NCBI RefSeq assembly: GCF_022815725.1
Contig: NZ_JALGRF010000010.1
Span: forward strand, 62,001 to 126,000
Length of the DNA: 64,000 bases
Origin: Streptomyces sp. APSN-46.1
Lineage (GTDB): Bacteria > Actinomycetota > Actinomycetes > Streptomycetales > Streptomycetaceae
Direction: 5' to 3'
How positions within the stretch are numbered: the first letter of the stretch is position 1; each line of letters opens with the position of its first letter. A program made the position numbers and the translations under genes. A model generated the notes under the pieces. That model had not been told where the DNA came from, made no database searches, and was given only the letters and a program-made list of their open reading frames with translations. Shown here one piece after another: positions 45,110 to 53,705 of the stretch.

Positions 45110-45898
45110 TCAGGCCGACGCCGGGGGGTACAGGGCCGCCGGGAGCTTGGCGGCGGCCGCGCGGTCCAGGAGCCACAGGGTGCGGGAGCGGCCGTAGGCG
45201 GCCGCCGCCGGGGCCTGGACACCGCCCGCGCCGCCGAGGGCGATGGCCACCGCGCCGGCCTTGTCCGCGCCGGCCGCCAGGAGCCAGACCTCGCGGGCCG
45301 CCCGGATCGCCGGGAGGGTCAGCGAGACCCGGGTGGGCGGAGGCTTCGGCGCGCCGTGGACGCCGACCACCGTGCGCTCCGTCTCGTGCGCCGCCGGGTG
45401 CTCCGGGAACAGGGACGCCACGTGGGTGTCCGGGCCGACGCCCAGCATCAGTACGTCGAACCGCGGCACCGGGCCGTGGTCCTCCGGGCCGGCGGCCGCG
45501 CGGAGCTCCTCCGCGTACGCGGCGGCCGCGGCGTCCACGTCCGACCCGTACGGGCCGTCCGAGGCCGGCATCACGTGCACGCGGGCCGGGTCCACCGGGA
45601 CGGCGTCCAGGAGGGCCTCGCGGGCCTGCGTGTGGTTGCGCTCGGGGTCGTCGGCGGGGACGTACCGCTCGTCGCCCCACCAGAGGTCCAGCCGCGCCCA
45701 GTCGATCGCGTCCCGCGCGGGCGCGGCTGCGAGGGCCGCGAGCAGCCCGTTGCCGTTGCGGCCGCCGGTCAGGACCACCGAGGCGGTGCCGCGGGCCGCC
45801 TGGGCGTCCACGATCTTCGTGATGAGCCGGGCCGCCGCGGCCTGGGCCATCAGCTCCTTGTCCCGGTGGACGACGACCTGAGGTGTCGTCATACCCAT
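45110..45898 (-). CDS. pgl: 6-phosphogluconolactonase
   Basis: This enzyme hydrolyses 6-phosphogluconolactone, the product of Zwf, in the oxidative pentose phosphate pathway. The 262-residue DevB/Pgl-type protein has VVLTGGRNGNGLLAAL, the WWGDERYVPADDPERNH motif, FDVLMLGVGPDTHVASLFP and VSLTLPAI near the C-terminus. The ATG at 45898 or the one at 45892 could be used. It is the last gene of the tkt-tal-zwf-opcA-pgl run but is separated from opcA by a 217-bp repeat-filled spacer. Confidence 0.95.
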   Translation of the reverse strand: MGMTTPQVVVHRDKELMAQAAAARLITKIVDAQAARGTASVVLTGGRNGNGLLAALAAAPARDAIDWARLDLWWGDERYVPADDPERNHTQAREALLDAVPVDPARVHVMPASDGPYGSDVDAAAAAYAEELRAAAGPEDHGPVPRFDVLMLGVGPDTHVASLFPEHPAAHETERTVVGVHGAPKPPPTRVSLTLPAIRAAREVWLLAAGADKAGAVAIALGGAGGVQAPAAAAYGRSRTLWLLDRAAAAKLPAALYPPASA

Positions 45899-45928
45899 GG
45901 CTTCGCCGCCTTCTTGTGTGGTTCGATG

Positions 45929-46109
45929 CCGCTGCGCGGAGCCTCTCCCCGCCCCGCCCTTCCTCCGTTCCCTGGGGCTCCGCCCCAGACCTCGCGCCTC
46001 AAACGCCGGCGAGGCTGAATTTTCAGCCTGCCCGGCGTTTGAGGGCCGGGTCCGGGCAGAGCCCGGGGAACGGTGAAAGGGCGGGGCGGGGAGAGGCTCC
46101 GCGCAGCGG
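45929..46109. repeat. Nested palindromic repeat element in the opcA-pgl spacer
   Basis: Outer arms of 33 nt are perfectly complementary (45929-45961 with 46077-46109, beginning CCGCTGCGCGGAGCC). Inside, CGTTCCC pairs with GGGAACG. At the centre, CCTCAAACGCCGGCGAGGCT (45997 onward) pairs with AGCCTG-CCCGGCGTTTGAGG (46025-46044) around a TTTT-rich loop. The composite is homologous to 30437-30576. Confidence 0.88.
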
Positions 46110-46115
46110 GTGGTG

Positions 46116-47165
46116 TTACTTGGTCGCGGCCTTCTTGGCCGGCTTGGGGGCCGGCTTCGCCGGCGGGGCCTCGTTGGCCGCGGCCTTCTTGGCCGGAGCC
46201 GCCGCCGGGGCCGCCTCGGCCTCGGCCGCCGGGTCGGCAGACGTGTCCAGCCGGGCCACGCCGAACTTCAGCGAGGACTCGTACGTGTTGTCCGGGTCCA
46301 GCCGACGGAGTTCCTCCGCCAGCAGCTCGGCCGTGTCGCGGCGCTTGAGCGCCACCGCCCGGTCGGGCTGGCCCGGCATGCACAGCGTGGCGAGAGCCCC
46401 GTCCGCGCGGTCCAGGACGATCTCCCCGTCCTTGGTCCGCAGCCGCACCGCGGTCAGGCCGGGGCCCGCCGAGAACGTCCGCTTGACCGGGACCTGGAGG
46501 CGGTCCGCCAGCCACATGGCCAGCAGCTCGCAGCTCGGGTTCTCGTCCTCGCCCTCGACGACCGCCGAGACGACCGAGACGGTCTGCTGGTCCAGCGCGG
46601 CCGCCAGCATCGAGCGCCACGGTGTGATCCGGGTCCAGGCCAGGTCCGTGTCACCGGGCGCGTATGCCGCCGCGCGGGCGGCGAGGGACCCGATCGGGTC
46701 CTCACAGGCGTGCGTGTCCGTGATCCGGCGCTGCCCCAGCGCACCCAGCGGGTCGCCCGCCAGGTCCGTCGGAGCGCCGTCCGGCCACCAGACGACCACG
46801 GGGGCGTCCGGCAGGAGGAGCGGGAGAACCACCGACTGGGCGTGGTCGACCAGTTCACCGTGGAGGCGGAGCACCACCGTTTCGCCGGTGCCCGAGTCCG
46901 CCCCGACGCGGACTTCCGCGTCGAGACGGGCATCGCGGCGGCTGCGCACGGAACGGCTGGCCCGCTTGACCACGACGACGATCCGCGAAGGGTGTTGGTG
47001 GGACGCGTCCTTCGCCGACTTGAGCGCGTCGTACGCGTTCTCCTCGTCCGTCACGATCACCAGCGTGAGGACCATGCCGATGGCAGGCGTGCCGATGTCC
47101 CGGCGCGCCTGCACCAACGCGGCGTTGATCTTGCTGGAGGTTGTCTCCGTGAGGTCGATCTTCAT
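46116..47165 (-). CDS. opcA: Glucose-6-phosphate dehydrogenase assembly protein OpcA
   Basis: OpcA is needed for activity or assembly of glucose-6-phosphate dehydrogenase in actinobacteria and cyanobacteria. The 349-residue protein has the family blocks GMVLTLVIVTDEE, SRIVVVVKR, APVVVWWPDGAP and ITDTHACEDPIGSLAARA. Its last 50 residues are an Ala/Lys/Pro-rich tail (repeats of PAKKAA type) not needed for the fold. The ATG overlaps the zwf stop by 4 bp, so the two are coupled. The stop is TAA. Confidence 0.95.
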   Translation of the reverse strand: MKIDLTETTSSKINAALVQARRDIGTPAIGMVLTLVIVTDEENAYDALKSAKDASHQHPSRIVVVVKRASRSVRSRRDARLDAEVRVGADSGTGETVVLRLHGELVDHAQSVVLPLLLPDAPVVVWWPDGAPTDLAGDPLGALGQRRITDTHACEDPIGSLAARAAAYAPGDTDLAWTRITPWRSMLAAALDQQTVSVVSAVVEGEDENPSCELLAMWLADRLQVPVKRTFSAGPGLTAVRLRTKDGEIVLDRADGALATLCMPGQPDRAVALKRRDTAELLAEELRRLDPDNTYESSLKFGVARLDTSADPAAEAEAAPAAAPAKKAAANEAPPAKPAPKPAKKAATK

Positions 47166-48688
47166 GGCCGACGCCAGCTCCGTCCGTCTCGTGCGAGCAT
47201 CTCGTCGGCCTCGACCGGCCCCCAGGTGCCCGCCGGGTACTGCGCGGGCTTGCCGTGCTTGTCCCAGTACTCCTCGATCGGGTCGAGGATGTTCCAGGAC
47301 AGTTCGACCTCCTGATGACGCGGGAAGAGGTTCGCGTCGCCGAGGAGCACGTCGAGGATGAGCCGCTCGTACGCCTCGGGGCTGGACTCCGTGAAGGACT
47401 CGCCGTAAGCGAAGTCCATCGTGACGTCCCGGACCTCCATCGAGGTGCCCGGCACCTTGGAGCCGAAGCGCACCGTCACGCCCTCGTCCGGCTGGACCCG
47501 GATGACCAGGGCGTTCTGCCCCAGCTCCTCGGTCGCGCCCGACTCGAACGGGAGGTACGGGGCCCGCTTGAAGACCACCGCGATCTCGGTCACCCGGCGT
47601 CCCAGGCGCTTGCCGGTCCGCAGGTAGAACGGGACGCCCGCCCAGCGGCGGTTGTTGATCTCCAGCTTGATGGCCGCGTAGGTGTCGGTCTTCGACTTGG
47701 GGTCGATGCCGTCCTCTTCGAGGTACCCGACGACCTTCTCGCCGCCCTGCCAGGCCGCCGCGTACTGGCCGCGCACGGTGTGCTTGCCCAGGTCCTCGGG
47801 CAGCTGCACGGCGGTCAGCACCTTGAGCTTCTCCGCCACCAGCGCCTTGGGGTGGAAGGAGCCGGGCTCCTCCATCGCCGTCAGCGCGAGCAGCTGGAGC
47901 AGGTGGTTCTGGATGACGTCGCGGGCCGCGCCGATGCCGTCGTAGTACCCGGCCCGGCCACCGATGCCGATGTCCTCGGCCATGGTGATCTGCACGTGGT
48001 CGACGTACGACCGGTTCCAGATCGGCTCGAACATCGTGTTGGCGAAGCGGAGCGCCAGGATGTTCTGGACGGTCTCCTTGCCGAGGTAGTGGTCGATCCG
48101 GAAGACCTCGTCCCGGGGGAAGACCTCGTGGACGACCTTGTTGAGCTCCTCGGCGCTCTTCAGGTCGTGGCCGAAGGGCTTCTCGATGACGGCGCGCCGC
48201 CAGGAGCCTTCCTTCTGCGCGAGACCGTGGTCCTTGAGCTGCTGGACCACCTTGGGGAAGAACTTCGGCGGGACGGACAGGTAGAAGGCGAAGTTGCCGC
48301 CCGTGCCCTGCGCCTTGTCGAGCTCGTCGATCGTCGCCTTCAGGGTCTCGAAGGCCGCGTCGTCGTCGAAGTCGCCCTGCACGAACCGGCAGCCCTGCAC
48401 CAGCTGCTGCCAGACCTCCTCCCGGAACGGCGTGCGCGAGTGCTCCTTGACAGCCTCGTACACCTCCTGGGCGAAGTCCTCGTGCTCCCACTCGCGGCGG
48501 GCGAAGCCGATCAGCGAGAAGCCCGGCGGGAGCAGGCCGCGATTGGCCAGGTCGTAGACGGCAGGCATCAGCTTCTTGCGCGACAGGTCACCCGTAACGC
48601 CGAAAATGACCAGGCCGGACGGCCCCGCGATGCGCGGGAGCCGCCGGTCCTGTGCGTCACGAAGCGGGTTCGCTCCGTTTACAGACAA
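47162..48688 (-). CDS. zwf: Glucose-6-phosphate 1-dehydrogenase
   Basis: The first enzyme of the oxidative pentose phosphate pathway, making NADPH. The 508-residue protein shows the coenzyme motif VIFGVTGDLSRKKL, the substrate and active-site motif RIDHYLGKETVQNI with its Asp-His pair, and EKPFGHDL. The apparent start codon is TTG (TTG TCT GTA) with GGAGG ten bases upstream; it gives the expected N-terminus. The gene lies 5 bp after the tal stop and overlaps opcA by 4 bp. Confidence 0.97.
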   Translation of the reverse strand: MSVNGANPLRDAQDRRLPRIAGPSGLVIFGVTGDLSRKKLMPAVYDLANRGLLPPGFSLIGFARREWEHEDFAQEVYEAVKEHSRTPFREEVWQQLVQGCRFVQGDFDDDAAFETLKATIDELDKAQGTGGNFAFYLSVPPKFFPKVVQQLKDHGLAQKEGSWRRAVIEKPFGHDLKSAEELNKVVHEVFPRDEVFRIDHYLGKETVQNILALRFANTMFEPIWNRSYVDHVQITMAEDIGIGGRAGYYDGIGAARDVIQNHLLQLLALTAMEEPGSFHPKALVAEKLKVLTAVQLPEDLGKHTVRGQYAAAWQGGEKVVGYLEEDGIDPKSKTDTYAAIKLEINNRRWAGVPFYLRTGKRLGRRVTEIAVVFKRAPYLPFESGATEELGQNALVIRVQPDEGVTVRFGSKVPGTSMEVRDVTMDFAYGESFTESSPEAYERLILDVLLGDANLFPRHQEVELSWNILDPIEEYWDKHGKPAQYPAGTWGPVEADEMLARDGRSWRRP

Positions 48689-48693
48689 GGTGT

Positions 48694-49812
48694 TCAGGCC
48701 TCCGTGGGGGCGAGGCGCTCAAGCTCCGCCTCGGTCGACTTCAGCAGGTCGTTCCAGGACGCCTCGAACTTCTCGACGCCCTCGTCCTCAAGCAGCTGAA
48801 CGACATCGTCGTACGAGATGCCCAGCTTCGCGACCGCGCCGAGCTCGGCGCGCGCCTGCTCGTAGGTGCCGCGGATGGTGTCGCCGGAGACCTCGCCGTG
48901 GTCGGCGGTGGCCTCCAGGGTGGCCTCGGGCATGGTGTTCACCGTGCCGGGGGCGACCAGGTCGACCACGTACAGGGTGTCCTTGTACGCCGGGTCCTTG
49001 ACGCCGGTCGAGGCCCACAGCGGACGCTGCTTGTTGGCCTGCGCCTTGTCCAGGGCGGCCCAGCGCTCGCTGCCGAACACCTCTTCGTAGGCCTCGTAGG
49101 CCAGCCGGGCGTTGGCGAGGGCAGCCTTGCCCTTCAGGGCCTTGGCCTCGTCGGTGCCGATGGCGTCGAGGCGCTTGTCGATCTCCGAGTCCACGCGGGA
49201 GACGAAGAAGGAGGCGACCGAGTGAATCTTGGAGAGGTCCAGGCCCGCGGCCTTCGCCTTCTCCAGACCCGCCAGGTACGCGTCCATGACCGCGCGGTAG
49301 CGCTCCAGCGAGAAGATCAGCGTCACGTTGACGCTGATGCCCCTGCCGATGACCTCGGTGATCGCCGGCAGGCCGGCCTCGGTCGCCGGGATCTTGATGA
49401 GGGTGTTCGGGCGGTCCACCAGCCAGGCGAGCTGCTTGGCCTCGGCGATGGTCGCCACGGTGTCGTGCGCCAGACGGGGATCGACCTCGATCGACACGCG
49501 GCCGTCCTGGCCCTCGGTGGCGTCGTAGACCGGGCGCAGGATGTCGGCGGCGTCGCGGACGTCCGCCGTCGTGATCATGCGGATGGCCTCGTCGACGGTG
49601 ACCTTGCGGGCGGCGAGGTCGGCGAGCTGCTGCTCGTAACCGTCACCGCTGCTGATCGCCTTCTGGAAGATCGACGGGTTGGTGGTGACACCGACCACGT
49701 GCTGCTGGTCGATGAGCTCGGCCAGGTTGCCCGACGTGATGCGCTTGCGGGACAGGTCGTCCAGCCAGATCGCCACGCCCTCGTCGGAGAGGCGCTTGAG
49801 TGCGTCTGTCAT
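48694..49812 (-). CDS. tal: Transaldolase
   Basis: This enzyme transfers a dihydroxyacetone unit in the non-oxidative pentose phosphate pathway through a Schiff base. The 372-residue actinobacterial-type protein has VGVTTNPSIFQKAI, the catalytic Lys in NTLIKIPATEAGL, and SVASFFVSRVDSEIDKRL. An AGGAGGAGAT sequence precedes the ATG. It lies 34 bp downstream of tkt and directly upstream of zwf. Confidence 0.97.
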   Translation of the reverse strand: MTDALKRLSDEGVAIWLDDLSRKRITSGNLAELIDQQHVVGVTTNPSIFQKAISSGDGYEQQLADLAARKVTVDEAIRMITTADVRDAADILRPVYDATEGQDGRVSIEVDPRLAHDTVATIAEAKQLAWLVDRPNTLIKIPATEAGLPAITEVIGRGISVNVTLIFSLERYRAVMDAYLAGLEKAKAAGLDLSKIHSVASFFVSRVDSEIDKRLDAIGTDEAKALKGKAALANARLAYEAYEEVFGSERWAALDKAQANKQRPLWASTGVKDPAYKDTLYVVDLVAPGTVNTMPEATLEATADHGEVSGDTIRGTYEQARAELGAVAKLGISYDDVVQLLEDEGVEKFEASWNDLLKSTEAELERLAPTEA

Positions 49813-49846
49813 GGGTTACATCTCCTCCTTGGTTCTGGTACCGGCG

Positions 49847-51934
49847 TCAGCGCGCGGCGGCGGCGAACGAATCCTTGGCGGCGGCGGTCACGGCCTCCGG
49901 GGTGAAGCCGAACTCGCGGAACAGCACCTTGGCGTCGGCCGAGGCACCGAAGTGCTCCAGCGAGACGATGCGGCCGGCGTCGCCGACGTAGCGGTGCCAG
50001 GTCAGGCCGATGCCCGCCTCGATCGCGACACGCGCCTTCACCGACGGCGGCAGGACGCTGTCCTTGTACGCCTGGTCCTGCTCCTCGAACCACTCGACGG
50101 ACGGCATCGAGACGACCCGGGTGGGGATGCCCTCGGCCTGGAGCTGCTCGCGGGCCTCGACGGCCACGTGCACCTCGGAGCCGGTGCCGATGAGGACGAC
50201 CTGCGGCGTGCCGCCGTCGGCCTCGAACATCACGTAACCGCCCTTGGCGGCGTCCTCGTTGCGCTCGTACGTGGGCACGCCCTGGCGGGTCAGCGCCAGA
50301 CCGTGCGGGGCGCCCTTGCCGAACACCTTGGTGTGGCGCTTGAGGATCTCGCGCCAGGCGATGGCCGTCTCGTTGGCGTCGGCCGGGCGGACGACGTTCA
50401 GGCCCGGGATGGCGCGCAGCGAGGCGAGGTGCTCGACCGGCTGGTGGGTCGGGCCGTCCTCGCCCAGGCCGATGGAGTCGTGCGTCCACACGTAGGTGAC
50501 CGGCACGTGCATCAGCGCGGAGAGGCGGACGGCGTTGCGCATGTAGTCGGAGAACACCAGGAAGGTGCCGCCGTAGACGCGGGTGTGGCCGTGCAGCGCG
50601 ATGCCGTTCATGGACGCGGCCATGGCGTGCTCGCGGATGCCGAAGTGGAGGGTGCGGCCGTACGGGTCGGCCTCCGGCAGCGGGTTGCCCTTCGGCAGGA
50701 ACGAGGAGTTCTTGTCGATGGTGGTGTTGTTGGAGCCGGCCAGGTCGGCCGAGCCGCCCCACAGCTCGGGGATGACCGGGCCGAGCGCGGCGAGCACCTT
50801 GCCGGACGCGGCGCGGGTGGCGACGCCCTTGCCGGCCTCGAAGACGGGGAGCTCGTCCTCCCAGCCCGCGGGCAGCTCGTTGGCGTTGATGCGGTCGAAC
50901 TCGGTGGCGCGACGCGGGTTGGCGGTGCGCCAGGCGGAGAAGTCCTTCTCCCAGGCGGCCTTGGCCTCGCGGCCGCGGTCCAGCGCCTTGCGGGTGTGCG
51001 CGATGACCTCGTCGGAGACCTCGAAGGTCTGCTCCGGGTCGAAGCCGAGGACACGCTTGGTGGCGGCGACCTCGTCGTCACCGAGGGCCGAGCCGTGCGA
51101 GGCCTCGGTGCCCTGGGCGTGCGGGGCCGGCCAGGCGATGATCGAGCGCATCGCGATGAAGGAGGGGCGCTCCGTCTCGGCCTTGGCGGCCTGGAGGGCC
51201 TCGAACAGCGCCTTCGGGTCGAGGTCGCCGTTCGGCTGCTGCGCGACGCGCTGGACGTGCCAGCCGTACGCCTCGTAGCGCTCCAGGGTGTCCTCGGAGA
51301 CGGCCGTCTCCGTGTCGCCCTCGATGGAGATGTGGTTGTCGTCCCACAGCAGGACGAGGTTGCCCAGCTTCTGGTGGCCGGCCAGCGCGGACGCCTCGTG
51401 GGAGAGGCCCTCCTGGAGGCAGCCGTCACCCGCGATCGTGTAGACCATGTGGTCGAAGGGGGAGGCGCCCTGGGCGGCCTCCGGGTCGAACAGACCGCGC
51501 TCGTAGCGGGCGGCCATGGCCATGCCCACCGCGTTCGCGATGCCCTGGCCCAGCGGGCCGGTGGTGGTCTCGACGCCGGCCGTGTGGCCGTACTCCGGGT
51601 GACCGGGCGTTTTGGAGCCCCAGGTGCGGAACGCCTTCAGGTCGTCGAGCCCCAAGCCGAAGCCGGCCAGGTAGAGCTGTGTGTAGAGCGTGAGGGACGA
51701 GTGCCCTGCGGAGAGCACGAAGCGGTCACGGCCGACCCATTCGGGGTCCGCCGGGTCGTGCCGCATCACCTTCTGGAACAGGGTGTACGCGGCGGGGGCC
51801 AGGCTCATCGCCGTACCGGGGTGGCCGTTGCCCACCTTCTGGACCGCGTCCGCGGCCAGGATGCGGGCGGTGTCGACGGCCCGCTGGTCCAGTTCGGTCC
51901 ACTCGAGCTCTGTGGTCGTCGGCTTGGTGCTCAC
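49847..51934 (-). CDS. tkt: Transketolase
   Basis: A thiamine diphosphate enzyme that transfers two-carbon units between sugar phosphates. The 695-residue protein has VGNGHPGTAMSLAP, GPLGQGIANAVGMA, the ThDP motif GDGCLQEGLSHEA ending in WDDNHISIEG, and the C-terminal-half HFGIREHAMAASMNG and THDSIGLGEDGPTHQPVEHL (conserved His). The GTG start has GGAG upstream. It is the first gene of the minus-strand pentose phosphate operon and is divergent from ctaB. Confidence 0.98.
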   Translation of the reverse strand: MSTKPTTTELEWTELDQRAVDTARILAADAVQKVGNGHPGTAMSLAPAAYTLFQKVMRHDPADPEWVGRDRFVLSAGHSSLTLYTQLYLAGFGLGLDDLKAFRTWGSKTPGHPEYGHTAGVETTTGPLGQGIANAVGMAMAARYERGLFDPEAAQGASPFDHMVYTIAGDGCLQEGLSHEASALAGHQKLGNLVLLWDDNHISIEGDTETAVSEDTLERYEAYGWHVQRVAQQPNGDLDPKALFEALQAAKAETERPSFIAMRSIIAWPAPHAQGTEASHGSALGDDEVAATKRVLGFDPEQTFEVSDEVIAHTRKALDRGREAKAAWEKDFSAWRTANPRRATEFDRINANELPAGWEDELPVFEAGKGVATRAASGKVLAALGPVIPELWGGSADLAGSNNTTIDKNSSFLPKGNPLPEADPYGRTLHFGIREHAMAASMNGIALHGHTRVYGGTFLVFSDYMRNAVRLSALMHVPVTYVWTHDSIGLGEDGPTHQPVEHLASLRAIPGLNVVRPADANETAIAWREILKRHTKVFGKGAPHGLALTRQGVPTYERNEDAAKGGYVMFEADGGTPQVVLIGTGSEVHVAVEAREQLQAEGIPTRVVSMPSVEWFEEQDQAYKDSVLPPSVKARVAIEAGIGLTWHRYVGDAGRIVSLEHFGASADAKVLFREFGFTPEAVTAAAKDSFAAAAR

Positions 51935-52261
51935 CGTGAGTCAGGGCTCCTCTCCACATGTCGTTTCCCGGTGACGAACGGTGCACCGGCGCGATTCCGA
52001 GCCTACCCCCGCAAAGGTGTGCGGCTATTCGAGATCGACCTGTGCTTCATCAGGTCTTAAGCCGTTGCTCAAACGGGGCCTGCCCCACTCACCTGACAGC
52101 CGCCACTCGGCCCGGTCCGATCGGCCCAACACGAGGCGACCCCCGCGCGGGGCGACCTGAGGGCAACGTCTAGAGTGGCGTGGTACGCGCAAGCCTTTAC
52201 CGGGCCTTCACTCTTGAAGGGTCCGAGTCGGAGCTTGCTGGATTCTCTCTCAGGGGTGTGC
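51935..52261. other. Divergent tkt-ctaB intergenic region
   Basis: I see no gene in this 327-bp spacer. It must hold promoters for both directions. TAGAGT at 52171-52176 is a possible -10 toward ctaB and TAGGCT (minus strand, about 51999-52004) a possible -10 toward tkt, but neither has a convincing -35. Confidence 0.4.
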
Positions 52262-53203
52262 GTGACGGCCGTCGAATCCCGTCCAGCGGGGGTACTCGGG
52301 ACGAGCCCCGGTCGCCGGCCGTTCGGGGCCCGGGTCATGGCTTTCGTGGCTTTGACCAAGCCGCGGATCATCGAACTTCTGCTGATCACCACAGTCCCGG
52401 TGATGTTCCTGGCCGAGCAGGGCGTGCCCTCGCTGTGGCTGGTCCTCGCGACCTGCTTCGGCGGCTACCTGTCCGCGGGCGGCGCCAACGCGCTGAACAT
52501 GTACATCGACCGCGACATCGACGCCCTGATGGACCGCACCTCGCAGCGGCCGCTGGTGACCGGCATGGTCAGCCCGCGGGAGTGCCTGGTCTTCGGCATC
52601 AGCCTCGGGGTGGTCTCCACCCTGTTCTTCGGCCTGCTCGTCAACTGGCTGTCGGCCGCCCTCGCGCTCGGCGCGCTCCTCTTCTACGTCATCGTCTACA
52701 CGATGCTCCTGAAGCGGCGCACCACCCAGAACATCGTCTGGGGCGGCATCGCGGGCTGCATGCCGGTGCTCATCGGCTGGTCGGCCGTGAAGGACGAGGT
52801 CTCCTGGGCCGCCGTCATCCTCTTCCTCGTCATCTTCTTCTGGACGCCGCCGCACTACTGGCCGCTCTCGATGAAGGTGAAGGACGACTACGCGCGGGTC
52901 GGCGTGCCGATGCTGCCGGTCGTGGCCGGCAACAAGGTCGTGGCGCGCCAGATCGTCCTCTACAGCTGGGTGATGGTGGCGGTCTCGCTGCTGCTCACCC
53001 CGCTGGGGTACACCGGCTGGTTCTACACGGCGGTCGCGCTCGTGTCGGGCGGCTGGTGGCTGTGGGAGGCGCACGCGCTGAACGCGCGGGCCAAGGCCGG
53101 GGTGACGGGCGCGAAGCTCAAGGAGATGCGGCTGTTCCACTGGTCCATCACCTATGTGTCGCTCCTCTTCGTCGCCGTCGCCGTGGATCCCTTCCTCCGC
53201 TGA
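52262..53203 (+). CDS. ctaB: Protoheme IX farnesyltransferase (heme O synthase)
   Basis: This membrane enzyme adds a farnesyl group to heme B to make heme O for the aa3 oxidase. The 313-residue protein has about nine TM helices, the first prenyl-binding motif NMYIDRDIDALMDRTSQRPL with its Asp residues, RRTTQNIVWGGIAGCMPVLIGW (split here: QNIVWGGIAG and CMPVLIGWSA), and WTPPHYWPLSM. The GTG at 52262 is chosen because AGGGG lies five bases upstream; the frame is open earlier. CtaA, the next enzyme of the pathway, is encoded 1.7 kb away. Confidence 0.96.
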   Translation: MTAVESRPAGVLGTSPGRRPFGARVMAFVALTKPRIIELLLITTVPVMFLAEQGVPSLWLVLATCFGGYLSAGGANALNMYIDRDIDALMDRTSQRPLVTGMVSPRECLVFGISLGVVSTLFFGLLVNWLSAALALGALLFYVIVYTMLLKRRTTQNIVWGGIAGCMPVLIGWSAVKDEVSWAAVILFLVIFFWTPPHYWPLSMKVKDDYARVGVPMLPVVAGNKVVARQIVLYSWVMVAVSLLLTPLGYTGWFYTAVALVSGGWWLWEAHALNARAKAGVTGAKLKEMRLFHWSITYVSLLFVAVAVDPFLR

Positions 53204-53227
53204 TTACTCGCCGGTAGCATGGTGTAC

Positions 53228-53599
53228 ATGGCAGACACCACCGCAGAGACCGCAGGCACCGAGGGCACCGCAGGCGCCGCGGCCAAGAAGCAGGACCGCA
53301 AGGCCGCGAAGCTGGCCCGGCAGATCGGCGCGTTCGCCAAGGAACACGGCGGCGCCGAGGGCCAGCTCGCGCACATGGGCCAGGCCGGCACCCGGATCGT
53401 GCTCGTCGGTACGGACGGCGCCTGGGGCGACCTGGTGGCTCCGGCCTACGCGACCGCCCAGCTGGCCGCGGAGAAGGCCGGGCTCACCCTCCACGAGGAG
53501 TTCGACGGCGAGTTCGCCGCACGGGTGAAGACGGGCCCGTACGAGTGGACGCGGATGGCGGGAATCCAGCTCGGCGGGACCCCGAACCGGGCGGCGTGA
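53228..53599 (+). CDS. Small conserved hypothetical protein
   Basis: A 123-residue cytoplasmic protein with an Ala/Thr/Glu-rich start, a basic helix KKQDRKAAKLARQIGAF, then an alpha/beta region containing GTRIVLVGTDGAWGDLVAPAYATAQ and YEWTRMAGIQLGG. I do not recognise a named family. It lies 24 bp after ctaB on the same strand and is probably co-transcribed. An ATG three codons upstream (53219) is an alternative start. Confidence 0.7.
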   Translation: MADTTAETAGTEGTAGAAAKKQDRKAAKLARQIGAFAKEHGGAEGQLAHMGQAGTRIVLVGTDGAWGDLVAPAYATAQLAAEKAGLTLHEEFDGEFAARVKTGPYEWTRMAGIQLGGTPNRAA

Positions 53600-53705
53600 G
53601 GTCCCCTTCGCCGTCTCGGTCAACAGCGCGAGCAACACCTCGCACCCCGCTCACCCGTTAGGACGTGTGGAAGCCCCTTCCTCACGTCCGCAACGGGATG
53701 CCCGG

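Noticed and set aside
44917..45822. Long Pro/Gly/Arg open frame through the G/C block and pgl
   Set aside because: It arises from homopolymer sequence and the antisense of pgl; it has no domain and no start signal.
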